This document shows positions 16,260 through 26,333 of a stretch of 39,398 bases of DNA, one piece after another. The notes below the pieces were generated by a model, which was given only the letters and a program-made list of their open reading frames with translations, ran no database searches and was not told where the DNA came from. Location: contig JAPDPN010000014.1 in the NCBI GenBank assembly GCA_034506455.1, positions 1-39,398 on the forward strand, in the 5' to 3' direction. Position numbers and translations under genes: made by a program. The first letter of the stretch is position 1. Each line of letters starts with the position of its first letter. The DNA is from Fontimicrobium_A sp034506455. Lineage in GTDB: Bacteria; Zhuqueibacterota; Zhuqueibacteria; Residuimicrobiales; Krinioviventaceae.

Positions 16260-18812
16260 TTGTTGCCGTTCGTTGCCAAGCCGGGACGATATATCGGCAA
16301 CGAATTCAATATTGTCCGCAAATCTCCTGCTGACGTCGACCTGCGTATCGCTCTTGTCTTTCCGGATGTTTACGAGATCGGCATGTCCTATTTGGGATTC
16401 GCCATTCTCTATCATCTGCTGAACCGCATGCCGGGGGTTTACGCGGAGCGCGTCTTTGCTCCCTGGATCGATATGGAGCAAAAGATGCGCGAGCAGAAGG
16501 TCCCTTTGTTCAGCCTGGAGACGCGAACACCGCTCAATCAGTTCGATATCGTCGGCTTTACGCTGCAGTATGAACTGCACTTTCCGACCATACTCAATCT
16601 TTTAGATTTGGGCGGGGTGCCGCTGTCGGCGTGGGAAAGAGAGGGATTTCCTTTGGTTTTTGCCGGCGGACCGTCGGCCTTTAATCCCGAACCGATCGCC
16701 GAGTTTTTGGATGCGGTGGTTATCGGCGACGGGGAAGAAATTGCGCCGAAAATCGCCGAAATGGTGCGCGTGGCCAAAAGAGGGAAGGTCTCTCGCGCGG
16801 ATCTGTTGTTCGAATTGGCAAAGGTGCCGGGCGTTTATGTTCCGCAATTCTATCGCGAAGCGTACGACGAGACGGGCAAGTTTCGCGCTTTGGAACCGGT
16901 TCGGGAGGGCGTGCCGCGGCGCATCCGCGCCCAGATCGTCGAGGAGTTAAAGCCGGAATATTACCCAGACAAACCGCTTGTGCCGTTGATTCCGACGGCT
17001 CACGACAGGGTCTCGTTAGAGATTGCCCGCGGTTGTTCCCGCGGCTGCCGCTTTTGCAACGCCGGCATCATCTATCGCCCGGTGCGGGAGCGTTCGCCGG
17101 AAGATCTCCTGGAACAGGCGCGACGCAACATCGAAGCGACGGGACACCAGGAGGTGTCGCTGCTGTCGCTTTCGACTTCGGACTATACGCAGCTGCCGAA
17201 ATTGATGTACCTGCTTGCAGCCGAATTCAGCAGCAGGAACATCAACATTTCTTTCCCCTCGCTCAAGCCGGAAAGTTTTACACCGTTGGTGGCGCGGTAT
17301 GCGCGCGGCGTGCGCAAATCCGGTTTGACCTTGGCGCCGGAAGCCGGATCGCAGCGGCTGCGCAATGTCATCAACAAGGCTACCAGCGAGGGAGAGCTGC
17401 TGCGCGCGGTGGAGCTGGCTTTTCGTGAAGGGTGGGAGACGGTCAAACTCTACTTCATGATCGGTCATCCGACGGAGACCGATGCGGATTTGGAAGGCCT
17501 GATCGATCTGGTCGACCAGGTCCGGCGCATTGCGGCGAAAAAAGGGGGGCGCATTCATGTTTCGCTGTCGCCTTTCATCCCCAAACCGCATACTCCGTTT
17601 CAATGGGCGGCTCAGGACACCCGAGAGCAAAGTCAACGCAAGCTGGACTTTTTGTTGGAAAGAATGCGTTGGCGAAACGTCAAAGTGAGCAGACGCGACC
17701 CCGAGACCGCCTATGCCGAGGGGCTGCTTGCCCGCGGTGATCGCCGATTGGCCAAGGTCATCCGGCGAGTTTGGGAGCTGGGCGCAAAATTGGACGGCTG
17801 GACGGAGCTGTTCGATTTTTCGCGTTACGAAACGGCGCTGAAAGAAAACGGCCTTGAATTTGCAGAATACCTGGCGGAACGGTCTTTTGATGATCCGCTT
17901 CCTTGGGATCACATCGACAAGGGTGTGACGAAAAAGTTTCTGCGCGATGAATATCGCCGAGCTTTGGGCGAAGAACAGCTGCCGGATTGCCGACTCAGTG
18001 AATGCCACGCGTGCGGCCTCATGGGGCAAAAAGTGTGTCGCGAATTGTTCGCGGATTCCGCCCCAAAGCCGCAGCAAAACGAAGAGGCGCCGATCTGGGA
18101 GCCGCCTGCAAAGATCGAGCGGCCGAGCGACGAAAAAGTGCTTTATGCGCGCCTCCGTTACAGCCGCGACGAGGAGCTGCGGTGGCTGTCACATCTCGAT
18201 ATGATGCGGTTGATCGAGATGGCTTTGCGGCGTTCCAAGCTGCCGGTTGTCTTTACGCAAGGATTCAATCCGCATCCCAAATTGGCCTACGGGCCGCCGC
18301 TGCCGACCGGCTTGACCAGCGAGGCGGAATACCTGGATATCGCCTTTACGGGCAGCGAAGAGACGGATTTTATCAACGCCTTGTCGCCTTTTCTGCCGAA
18401 TGGGATGAGGATTCTGCAGCAGCGTATTTTGGATCATCGGCCTCCGGCGCCGGCAGCGGTGATCAATCGAGCTGTTTATGATTTTTTTCTCACAAACGGA
18501 AAAGAGTGTGAACCCGCCGTTGAACGACTCGGTCAATTATTGAGTTGTTCCGAGCTGCGCGTGGAAAGAAAAAAAGAATCGGGTTACCAGATCATCGACA
18601 TTCGGCCGTTTTTGCTTGCATTCGAGCTTAACGAGGGCGGCTTTGCCCTGACGACTGCCTTTGTTGACGGCAAAAGCGCCCGCATCGATGAAATCTTGGC
18701 CCTTGTTTTCCCCCACGCCGAAGAACCGGCGGCGTCTGCTTCCATCCATCGGCGCGCTTTGTGGGTACAGAACGGCGACCGACGAATCGATCCGATGGAT
18801 CTGACGCAGTAA
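16260..18812 (+). CDS. Radical-SAM protein fused to a DUF2344 (TIGR03936) domain
   Basis: An 850-residue two-part protein. Residues about 1-600 match the uncharacterised radical-SAM family TIGR03960: a B12-binding-like N-terminal region (FPDVYEIGMSYLGF), then the SAM cluster motif Cys259-x3-Cys263-x2-Cys266 (ARGCSRGCRFCNAG). Residues about 626-845 match DUF2344 (LRYSRDEELRWLSHLD, FTQGFNPHPKLAYGPPL). Both parts commonly precede rng, rplU and rpmA, as here, so a role tied to RNA or ribosomes is plausible but unproven. The start is unsure: in-frame stop TAA at 16206, no in-frame ATG before homology begins, no ribosome site at TTG 16260. CTG 16251 or ATT 16209 are alternatives. Confidence 0.9.
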   Translation: MLPFVAKPGRYIGNEFNIVRKSPADVDLRIALVFPDVYEIGMSYLGFAILYHLLNRMPGVYAERVFAPWIDMEQKMREQKVPLFSLETRTPLNQFDIVGFTLQYELHFPTILNLLDLGGVPLSAWEREGFPLVFAGGPSAFNPEPIAEFLDAVVIGDGEEIAPKIAEMVRVAKRGKVSRADLLFELAKVPGVYVPQFYREAYDETGKFRALEPVREGVPRRIRAQIVEELKPEYYPDKPLVPLIPTAHDRVSLEIARGCSRGCRFCNAGIIYRPVRERSPEDLLEQARRNIEATGHQEVSLLSLSTSDYTQLPKLMYLLAAEFSSRNINISFPSLKPESFTPLVARYARGVRKSGLTLAPEAGSQRLRNVINKATSEGELLRAVELAFREGWETVKLYFMIGHPTETDADLEGLIDLVDQVRRIAAKKGGRIHVSLSPFIPKPHTPFQWAAQDTREQSQRKLDFLLERMRWRNVKVSRRDPETAYAEGLLARGDRRLAKVIRRVWELGAKLDGWTELFDFSRYETALKENGLEFAEYLAERSFDDPLPWDHIDKGVTKKFLRDEYRRALGEEQLPDCRLSECHACGLMGQKVCRELFADSAPKPQQNEEAPIWEPPAKIERPSDEKVLYARLRYSRDEELRWLSHLDMMRLIEMALRRSKLPVVFTQGFNPHPKLAYGPPLPTGLTSEAEYLDIAFTGSEETDFINALSPFLPNGMRILQQRILDHRPPAPAAVINRAVYDFFLTNGKECEPAVERLGQLLSCSELRVERKKESGYQIIDIRPFLLAFELNEGGFALTTAFVDGKSARIDEILALVFPHAEEPAASASIHRRALWVQNGDRRIDPMDLTQ

Positions 18813-18831
18813 GAAAAAGTGTAGAGGAACT

Positions 18832-20352
18832 ATGAGCAAAATCATTGCAATCAACGTCTCCTTGGGTGAGACGAGAATCGCTATTTTGGAAAATAAGCAG
18901 TTGGTGGAGCTCTATTACGAGCTTCCCGAGCGGGAACGCATGGTGGGGGACATTTACTACGGCAAAGTGGCAAAGGTTTTGAAAGGACTTCAGGCTGCCT
19001 TTATCGACATCGGTCACAAGCAGGATGCCTTTTTGCATTTTTCCGACATTGACGATCATTTGATCGGGTTCGATCCCCACGCTAAAAAGGATCAACAGTT
19101 TCCCAAGCTCGACCAAAAACGGGACGGGCTGCCGATAAAGCGCGGCGACAACATCCTCGTTCAGGTAACCAAAGAACCGATCTCGGAAAAAGGCGCCCGC
19201 GTGACCACTGCCATTTCCCTGGCGGGCCGCTATCTTGTCCTGGTGCCCAACGACAACATTGTCGGCGTTTCGAAAAAAATTCAAAATCGCAAAGAGCGTT
19301 TTCGCCTGAAAAAAATCGGTCGCGAAATCCGACCGGAAAATTTCGGCCTGGTCATTCGTACCGTCGCCGAGGGAAAGGACGAAGCGGCGCTCAAAGCGGA
19401 TTTGGAAAGTCTCATGAAAAAGTGGGACCAATTGGTGAAAAAGATGCGCTCCGTCGAACCGCCGGCATTGGTCTACAAGGATGTGGGCGTGCTTTCAAGC
19501 GTCATCCGTGATCTTTTTACCAACGACATCGAGCAGCTGATCGTCGACGATAAAAAGATGTACAAAGAGATCGTCCGCTACCTCAAGGATGTTTCCCCAC
19601 AGCTGGTCGATCGCGTCAAGCTGTATGAGAAAAAGACGCCCCTGTTCGACGAGTACGATATCGAGGAGCAGATCAACCGCAGCATTTCCCGCAAAGTCTG
19701 GCTCAAGAGCGGCGGCTATCTCTTTTTCGATCATACGGAAGCTCTGACGGCGATCGACGTCAACAGCGGCAGATTTGCCGGTCGGTCGAATCACGACGCC
19801 AACAGCCTGAGAATCAACCTCGAGGCGGCGCGTGAAATCGCCCGTCAGCTGCGGCTGCGCGACATCGGCGGCATCATCATCATCGATTTCATCGACATGG
19901 TGGATCCCAAAAACAAACAAAAGCTGCTCGAAGAGTTTAAAAAGGAGCTGGCGAAAGACCGCGCGCAGACCAACGTTGCGCCGATTTCCGAGTTCGGCAT
20001 CGTCGAGATGACGCGGGAGAGGGTACGGCCGGCACTGCTGTACTCGATCTCCGAACCGTGTCCCGCCTGTATGGGAACAGGCCGCGTCATCTCCAAAACG
20101 ACGATTGCGCACAAGATCGAGCGCTGGATCAAACGGTACCGCAGCGAAGGCGGAGAGAGAAGCGTCCAGTTGGTTGTTCATCCGGAGCTGGCCAAGTTCT
20201 TGACCAGCGGCGTGCGCAGTTTTATCCGGCGCATGAGCTGGCATTATTGGATGCGTTTCAAAGTCATCGCCGACGAAAACATCAGTCTGGATGAATTCCG
20301 TTTTTTGGACAAGCATGGTGAGGAAGACCTCACGGATAAATATATGTCTTGA
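18832..20352 (+). CDS. rng: Ribonuclease E/G
   Basis: A 506-residue endoribonuclease of RNase G size. It has an S1 RNA-binding domain (about 38-130, GDIYYGKVAKVLKGLQAAFIDIG), a catalytic DNase-like domain with Asp309 (AIDVNSG) and Asp352 (IIDFIDM) 43 residues apart as in E. coli RNase E, and a Zn-link Cys410/Cys413 (CPACMGTG). It cuts single-stranded AU-rich RNA in rRNA maturation and mRNA decay. There is no long degradosome scaffold tail, so it is G-like. Ribosome site GAGG precedes the ATG. The stop codon overlaps the -35 element of the rplU promoter. Confidence 0.95.
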   Translation: MSKIIAINVSLGETRIAILENKQLVELYYELPERERMVGDIYYGKVAKVLKGLQAAFIDIGHKQDAFLHFSDIDDHLIGFDPHAKKDQQFPKLDQKRDGLPIKRGDNILVQVTKEPISEKGARVTTAISLAGRYLVLVPNDNIVGVSKKIQNRKERFRLKKIGREIRPENFGLVIRTVAEGKDEAALKADLESLMKKWDQLVKKMRSVEPPALVYKDVGVLSSVIRDLFTNDIEQLIVDDKKMYKEIVRYLKDVSPQLVDRVKLYEKKTPLFDEYDIEEQINRSISRKVWLKSGGYLFFDHTEALTAIDVNSGRFAGRSNHDANSLRINLEAAREIARQLRLRDIGGIIIIDFIDMVDPKNKQKLLEEFKKELAKDRAQTNVAPISEFGIVEMTRERVRPALLYSISEPCPACMGTGRVISKTTIAHKIERWIKRYRSEGGERSVQLVVHPELAKFLTSGVRSFIRRMSWHYWMRFKVIADENISLDEFRFLDKHGEEDLTDKYMS

Positions 20353-20377
20353 CTTTTTTTGCCTATTTTTGTAATTT
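20349..20377 (+). promoter_or_regulatory. Sigma70-like promoter for rplU-rpmA
   Basis: TTGACT (20349-20354) and TAATTT (20372-20377) are separated by exactly 17 bp, followed by an AT-rich leader and the rplU ribosome site AGGGAG at 20404-20409. The -35 box overlaps the rng stop codon. This allows the two ribosomal protein genes to be expressed apart from rng. Confidence 0.7.
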
Positions 20378-20419
20378 AACAAGCTTTTAAAATGACGATA
20401 ATTAGGGAGATGGACGCCG

Positions 20420-20731
20420 ATGTATGCGGTAGTGGAAATAGCGGGACAGCAGTTCAAAGTCAAAAAGGACGATGTCGTGCTGGCGAATCGCCTGCCTGGA
20501 GAGCAGGGTGATGAAATTTCGATCGATAAGGTGCTGCTGGTTTCCGATGAGCAGGGGATCAAGGTGGGTGCGCCCTATGTGGACGGCGCCAAAGTGACTG
20601 CGGCGATCCTTGAGCAGACCCGTGGGGACAAGATTCTGGTGTTCAAGAAGAAGCGTCGCAAACGTTACAAAGTATTGAAAGGACACCGTCAACTGCTGAC
20701 GGCGCTGCAGATCAAGGAAATCACGGCGTAA
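20420..20731 (+). CDS. rplU: Large ribosomal subunit protein bL21
   Basis: A 103-residue basic protein with the bL21 start MYAVVEIAGQQFKV and C-terminal family motif KKKRRKRYKVLKGHRQ. It is a 50S subunit component that binds 23S rRNA. The length is normal. ATG 20420 is in frame; the ATG at 20410 is out of frame and inside the ribosome-site region. rpmA follows by 24 bp, the universal pairing of these two genes. Confidence 0.97.
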   Translation: MYAVVEIAGQQFKVKKDDVVLANRLPGEQGDEISIDKVLLVSDEQGIKVGAPYVDGAKVTAAILEQTRGDKILVFKKKRRKRYKVLKGHRQLLTALQIKEITA

Positions 20732-20755
20732 TTATTCCAATCGGGAGAACCAAGC

Positions 20756-21010
20756 ATGGCGCATAAAAAAGGTGTAGGAAGCAGCCGAAACGGCCGCGAC
20801 AGCAATGCCAAGCGGCTGGGCGTCAAGCGTTTCGGCGGCCAAGTCGTGACGGCGGGAAGCATTCTCGTGCGGCAGCGCGGAACGCGTATCCATCCCGGGC
20901 CCAATGTCGGGATCGGTAAAGACGACACGCTGTTTGCCCTTGTCAACGGCACGGTCAAATACTATTCGAGCGGCAAAGACAAAAAGTTCGTAACAATAAT
21001 TCCCGCTTAA
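20756..21010 (+). CDS. rpmA: Large ribosomal subunit protein bL27
   Basis: An 84-residue protein beginning MAHKKGVGSSRNGRDS, the canonical bL27 N-terminus that reaches the peptidyl transferase centre. It has no cleavable N-terminal extension of the Firmicutes kind. FGGQVVTAGSILVRQRGT is the core motif. Ribosome site GGGAG lies upstream. An intrinsic terminator directly after the stop closes the transcript. Confidence 0.98.
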   Translation: MAHKKGVGSSRNGRDSNAKRLGVKRFGGQVVTAGSILVRQRGTRIHPGPNVGIGKDDTLFALVNGTVKYYSSGKDKKFVTIIPA

Positions 21011-21016
21011 GAATCT

Positions 21017-21049
21017 AAAAAGCGCCGCGTAATCGACGGCGCTTTTTTT
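21017..21049 (+). terminator. Rho-independent terminator after rpmA
   Basis: Stem AGCGCCG (21021-21027) pairs with CGGCGCT (21037-21043) around a 9-base loop, followed by seven T (21043-21049) and preceded by a matching A run. It ends 39 bp after the rpmA stop and separates the ribosomal unit from the gatC-led operon. Confidence 0.93.
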
Positions 21050-21110
21050 ATGCCCTCTCTTTCACTCAATCTCCTCTAAACAAATATTATGCCGGCAGGC
21101 CACTTTTAGC

Positions 21111-21139
21111 TTGACTCTGAGCGGCTGTTCTTTTATATT
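21111..21139 (+). promoter_or_regulatory. Sigma70-like promoter for the gatC/KDO/Lpt operon
   Basis: TTGACT (21111-21116) and TATATT (21134-21139) are separated by 17 bp, a near-consensus arrangement, lying between the rpmA terminator and gatC. The expected start of transcription is near 21146, leaving a leader of about 25 bases. No equally good promoter is seen in the next 12 kb, so it may drive the whole run to argF. Confidence 0.72.
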
Positions 21140-21170
21140 CATTGGACTTTCCATGCAAAGGGTTCTGCCT

Positions 21171-21458
21171 ATGTCGGTTACGATCGAGCAAGTTGAAAAG
21201 ATTGCCTTATTGGCCAAGTTGTCCTTTAGTGATGACGAAAAGCGGGTGTTCGTGGATCAATTCAATCAGATCCTTTCTTATGTGGAAAAGCTGAATAAAT
21301 TGGATACCTCGCAAGTAGAACCGACTTTTCATGTATTGGAGCAGGTAAACGTACTGCGCGACGATCGAGTGGAGCCGTGGCTGACTCAGGAAGAAGCATT
21401 GGCCAACGCGCCGCGCGCGCATCATGGATTTTTCAGCGTACCCAAGGTGATTGGGTGA
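21171..21458 (+). CDS. gatC: Asp-tRNA(Asn)/Glu-tRNA(Gln) amidotransferase subunit C
   Basis: A 95-residue protein of normal GatC length. It has the N-terminal helix pair VTIEQVEKIALLAKLSFSDDE and the conserved DxxxPW-type end, ending APRAHHGFFSVPKVIG. It stabilises the GatA-GatB complex that amidates mischarged Asn- or Gln-tRNA. Start ATG 21171 is chosen over ATG 21153 because MSVTIEQVEK is the usual N-terminus and AAGGG lies about 8 bases before it. gatA and gatB are not adjacent. The stop overlaps the GTG start of kdsB, so this gene may tie kdsB translation to its own. Confidence 0.92.
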   Translation: MSVTIEQVEKIALLAKLSFSDDEKRVFVDQFNQILSYVEKLNKLDTSQVEPTFHVLEQVNVLRDDRVEPWLTQEEALANAPRAHHGFFSVPKVIG

Positions 21459-22215
21459 AAGCAGGCAGGCGCATAGTTGTCGTTATTCCGGCACGATGGG
21501 CGTCCACCCGCTTTCCGGGCAAGCCGCTGGCAAACATTGCCGGCAAGCCGATGATTCAGCGGGTGTATGAGCGGGTATCGCAGGCGCGGGACATCGATGA
21601 GGTGCTGGTGGCGACCGACGACGAGCGCATTTCGGGCGCCGTTGCGACTTTTGGCGGGCGTGCCGTCCTGACTCCCTCTGAACTGCCTTCCGGTACGGAT
21701 CGCACAGCTTTTGTCGCGCGGCAATTGCAGGCCGATATACTCGTCAATGTGCAAGGTGACGAACCGTTGATCGATCCGGCTGCGGTCGAGATGACGGCAA
21801 ACCTTTTGCTCGAAGATGAAACCGCCGATCTTTCCACATTGGCCAGAAGAGTCAAGAGCGTAGAGGATTTAGAAAATCCCAATAAAGTGCGCGTGGTTTT
21901 GGACCGTTTCGGACATGCCTTATATTTCAGCCGCGCCGTCATCCCTTACCTACGAGATGTCAAAGATTCCTTCGGCCGATTGGAGCGCTTTCCTTATCTG
22001 GAGCACATCGGTATTTACGGTTACCGGCGCGAAGCGCTCTTTCAATTGACGGCCCTGCCGCCGTCGAGCCTGGAGGAAGCGGAACGTCTCGAGCAATTGC
22101 GCGCTTTGGAAAACGGGATGACCATCAAAGTGGGGATCTGCGATTTTGTCAGCCAAGGGGTGGATACGCCCGAGGATGCGGTTGCAGTCGAAAGAATGAT
22201 TCGAGAGCGTGAATT

Positions 22216-22219
<4 letters not shown>
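21455..22219 (+). CDS. kdsB: 3-deoxy-manno-octulosonate cytidylyltransferase (CMP-KDO synthetase)
   Basis: Activates KDO with CTP to give CMP-KDO, the donor for the lipid A inner core. The 254 residues carry the nucleotide-binding start VIPARWASTRFPGKPL, DDERI and VQGDEPLI, and the late motif RFPYLEHIGIYGYRREAL. The frame is open further upstream inside gatC, but GTG 21455 is chosen: it begins seven residues before the conserved start, has AAGGTGA at 21444-21450, and overlaps the gatC stop. It ends with an ATGA overlap onto pyrG, which makes its co-substrate CTP. Confidence 0.96.
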
Positions 22220-23892
<1,673 letters not shown>

Positions 23893-24702
23893 GATCGGCC
23901 CTGGTCAGCCCATTGCGCTGATCGCCGGTCCCTGCGTCATAGAGTCGGAAGAGCTGGTTTTGCGGACTGCCGAAGCAGTGAAAAAACTTGCCGACCGATA
24001 CGGCATGCCCTATATTTTGAAATCCTCCTTTCTCAAAGATAATCGCTCCTCTTCGACCAGTTACCAGGGACCCGGATTGGAAGAGGGGCTGCGCATTCTG
24101 CAGAAAGCCAAGCAGGAGCTCGGCATTCCGGTGCTGTCCGACATTCACAACGAACATCAGGCCAAGACGGCGGCCGAGGTGCTGGATGTGCTGCAGATAC
24201 CGGCGTATCTTTCCATGCAGACCAGTTTGACCGTCGCGGCGGCCCGCACCGGCCGAGTCATCAATGTTAAAAAAGGGCAGTTCCTTGACCCGCATGACAT
24301 GAAGAACGTAATTCAAAAGATCGAGCATGAAGGGAACGAACGGATTCTGCTTACCGAGCGCGGCACGTTTTTCGGTTACCATAATCTGGTGGTCGATTTT
24401 CGCTCCTTGCCGATCATGCGGGGACTGGGTTATCCGGTGGTCATCGATCCGACACACGCCATTCGCGTCTATGGGATTTCGTCGAGCGACCCGCGCGGCG
24501 GGCATCCGGAGTTTGTGCCGGCATTGACGCGCGCCGCCGTTGCCGCCGGATGCGAAGCGGTCTTTATCGAAACGCATCCCAACTGCTCGGAGGCCCTCTG
24601 CGACGCCGCCAGCATGTGGCCGCTGCAAAAGCTGGAAAAGCTGCTCATTCAGATCAAACGAATCGATGAACTGAGAAAAACGCTCGAGGTCGAAGCGCCG
24701 CT

Positions 24703-25722
24703 ATGAGCATGCAGAAACCGATCAGCCGGCCGCTTGCGCCGATTCAAGATGCGCACGAGATCATCGAATGTGCGCGGCGCGTCCTGCGCATCGAAAGCGA
24801 GGCCGTGGCCGCTCTGATTCCGCGCATCGATGAAAATTTCGAACGCGCCGTGCGCACCATTCTTAACTGCAAGGGCCGGGTGATTGTCACCGGCATCGGC
24901 AAGTCGGGGCTCATCGGCAAAAAGATCGCCGCCACATTCAGCAGCACCGGCACTCCGGCGTTCTTTCTTCACCCCGCCGATGCGGTGCACGGCGACGTCG
25001 GCATGGTTACGCCGGACGATGTAGTCATCTGCCTGTCCAAAAGCGGCAATACCGACGAGATCAGCGCATTGATTCCCATTCTCAAGCGCATCGGCGTGCC
25101 GATCATCACCTTGACGGGAAATCTTCGTTCTTCGCTGGCCACACGCAGCGACATCGTCATCGACGTCGGCGTGGTCAGCGAGGCCTGCCCGAACGACCTG
25201 GCGCCGACTGCCAGCACGACTGCCATGCTGGCCATGGGCGACGCCCTGGCGGTGGCTTTGCTGGAGCAACGCGATTTCGATTCGGAGGACTTTGCCTTTC
25301 TGCATCCGGCCGGCTCTTTGGGACGTCGGCTGCAGAAAATCGACGATATCATGTTCACCGGCAGCTACCTGCCGGTGGTGTCCGTAGAGGCCAGGATGAC
25401 CGAGGTTATTTCCGAAATCACGCGCAAGCGGTTCGGCGGCACCTGCGTGGTCGATGAAAACGGCAAACTGGCGGGCATCATTACCGACGGGGATTTGCGG
25501 CGTTTGCTGCAGAAACCCTGCGATTTGACTTCCATGAAGGCTTTGGAGGTGATGAACCCAAATCCGAAAACTGCGCGGTGCGGTTCAACGGCGCTGTCGG
25601 CGTTTCAGATTATGGAGCAGCACAATATCCTTCAGCTGATCATCGTGGATGATGAAAATCGACCGGTAGGCATGGTGCATCTGCACGATTTGCTCGAAGC
25701 CGGCATGGGGGCGTTCAAATGA
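24703..25722 (+). CDS. kdsD: Arabinose-5-phosphate isomerase
   Basis: Converts ribulose-5-phosphate to arabinose-5-phosphate, the first KDO step. The 339 residues comprise a SIS domain (about 40-175: GIGKSGLIGKKIAATFSSTG, HGDVGM, SKSGNTDE) and two C-terminal CBS domains (about 215-335: GTCVVDENGKLAGIITDGDLRR). Start and stop both overlap neighbours by ATGA (kdsA upstream, lptC downstream). The next gene would normally be kdsC, the KDO-8-P phosphatase; here it is lptC. Confidence 0.97.
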   Translation: MSMQKPISRPLAPIQDAHEIIECARRVLRIESEAVAALIPRIDENFERAVRTILNCKGRVIVTGIGKSGLIGKKIAATFSSTGTPAFFLHPADAVHGDVGMVTPDDVVICLSKSGNTDEISALIPILKRIGVPIITLTGNLRSSLATRSDIVIDVGVVSEACPNDLAPTASTTAMLAMGDALAVALLEQRDFDSEDFAFLHPAGSLGRRLQKIDDIMFTGSYLPVVSVEARMTEVISEITRKRFGGTCVVDENGKLAGIITDGDLRRLLQKPCDLTSMKALEVMNPNPKTARCGSTALSAFQIMEQHNILQLIIVDDENRPVGMVHLHDLLEAGMGAFK

Positions 25723-26333
25723 AGCGCAGATGGGCGGGAATAGCGGCGCTGCTTTGGTTGGCCTGCAGCTCGCACGACATCGAGCCGGACGTGGTGGTGC
25801 AGGGCGATCAGCCCGATCAGGAGATTTGGAATTTCTCCGTCACGGCGACCGACCGCGGCAATCTACAGGCGGTCATCCGCGCCGGACACATGCGGCGCTA
25901 CGCCAATCGCTCGCTGCTCATCTTTGATCAGGGCGTGCATATCGATTTTTACGATCAGGATGGAAAGCATGCCTCGGTTTTGACTGCGGAGGGTGGTGAG
26001 CTGGACGACAATACAACCAACGTCAAAGCGATCGGCAATGTGGTCGTCAAGTCGGACAGCGGTTTCACTCTCTATACGGATGAGCTTTTCTTCAACAAAG
26101 AGAGGAACCGCATCTACTCGAATGTGACGGTGATGGTGACCACTGACAAGGGCGATACGCTGCGCGGCGTTGGTTTTGAATCCGATACGCAGATGAACGA
26201 CTGGCATATACAAAAGCCGTTCGAGGGCATTATTCACAAGGGAGCGGACCTGCAGTTCAAATCGAAAAAACCTTCCCGCAAGGATTCGATCTTGGTTGCT
26301 CCCGACTCGGCAGCTGTGGAAAAGCGGGAATGA
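25719..26333 (+). CDS. lptC: LPS export protein LptC-like lipoprotein
   Basis: A 204-residue protein with a short lipoprotein signal, lipobox LWLAC and Cys16, instead of the single membrane helix of E. coli LptC. The rest is beta-rich with LptC/YrbK-type pattern (FDQGVHIDFYDQDGKHASVLTAEGGELDD, then NVVVKSDSGFTLYTDEL). It would pass LPS from the LptBFG pump to LptA. The call rests on fold pattern plus fixed position before lptA and lptB. It ends in a Lys/Asp-rich tail and overlaps lptA by ATGA. Confidence 0.88.
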   Translation: MKRRWAGIAALLWLACSSHDIEPDVVVQGDQPDQEIWNFSVTATDRGNLQAVIRAGHMRRYANRSLLIFDQGVHIDFYDQDGKHASVLTAEGGELDDNTTNVKAIGNVVVKSDSGFTLYTDELFFNKERNRIYSNVTVMVTTDKGDTLRGVGFESDTQMNDWHIQKPFEGIIHKGADLQFKSKKPSRKDSILVAPDSAAVEKRE

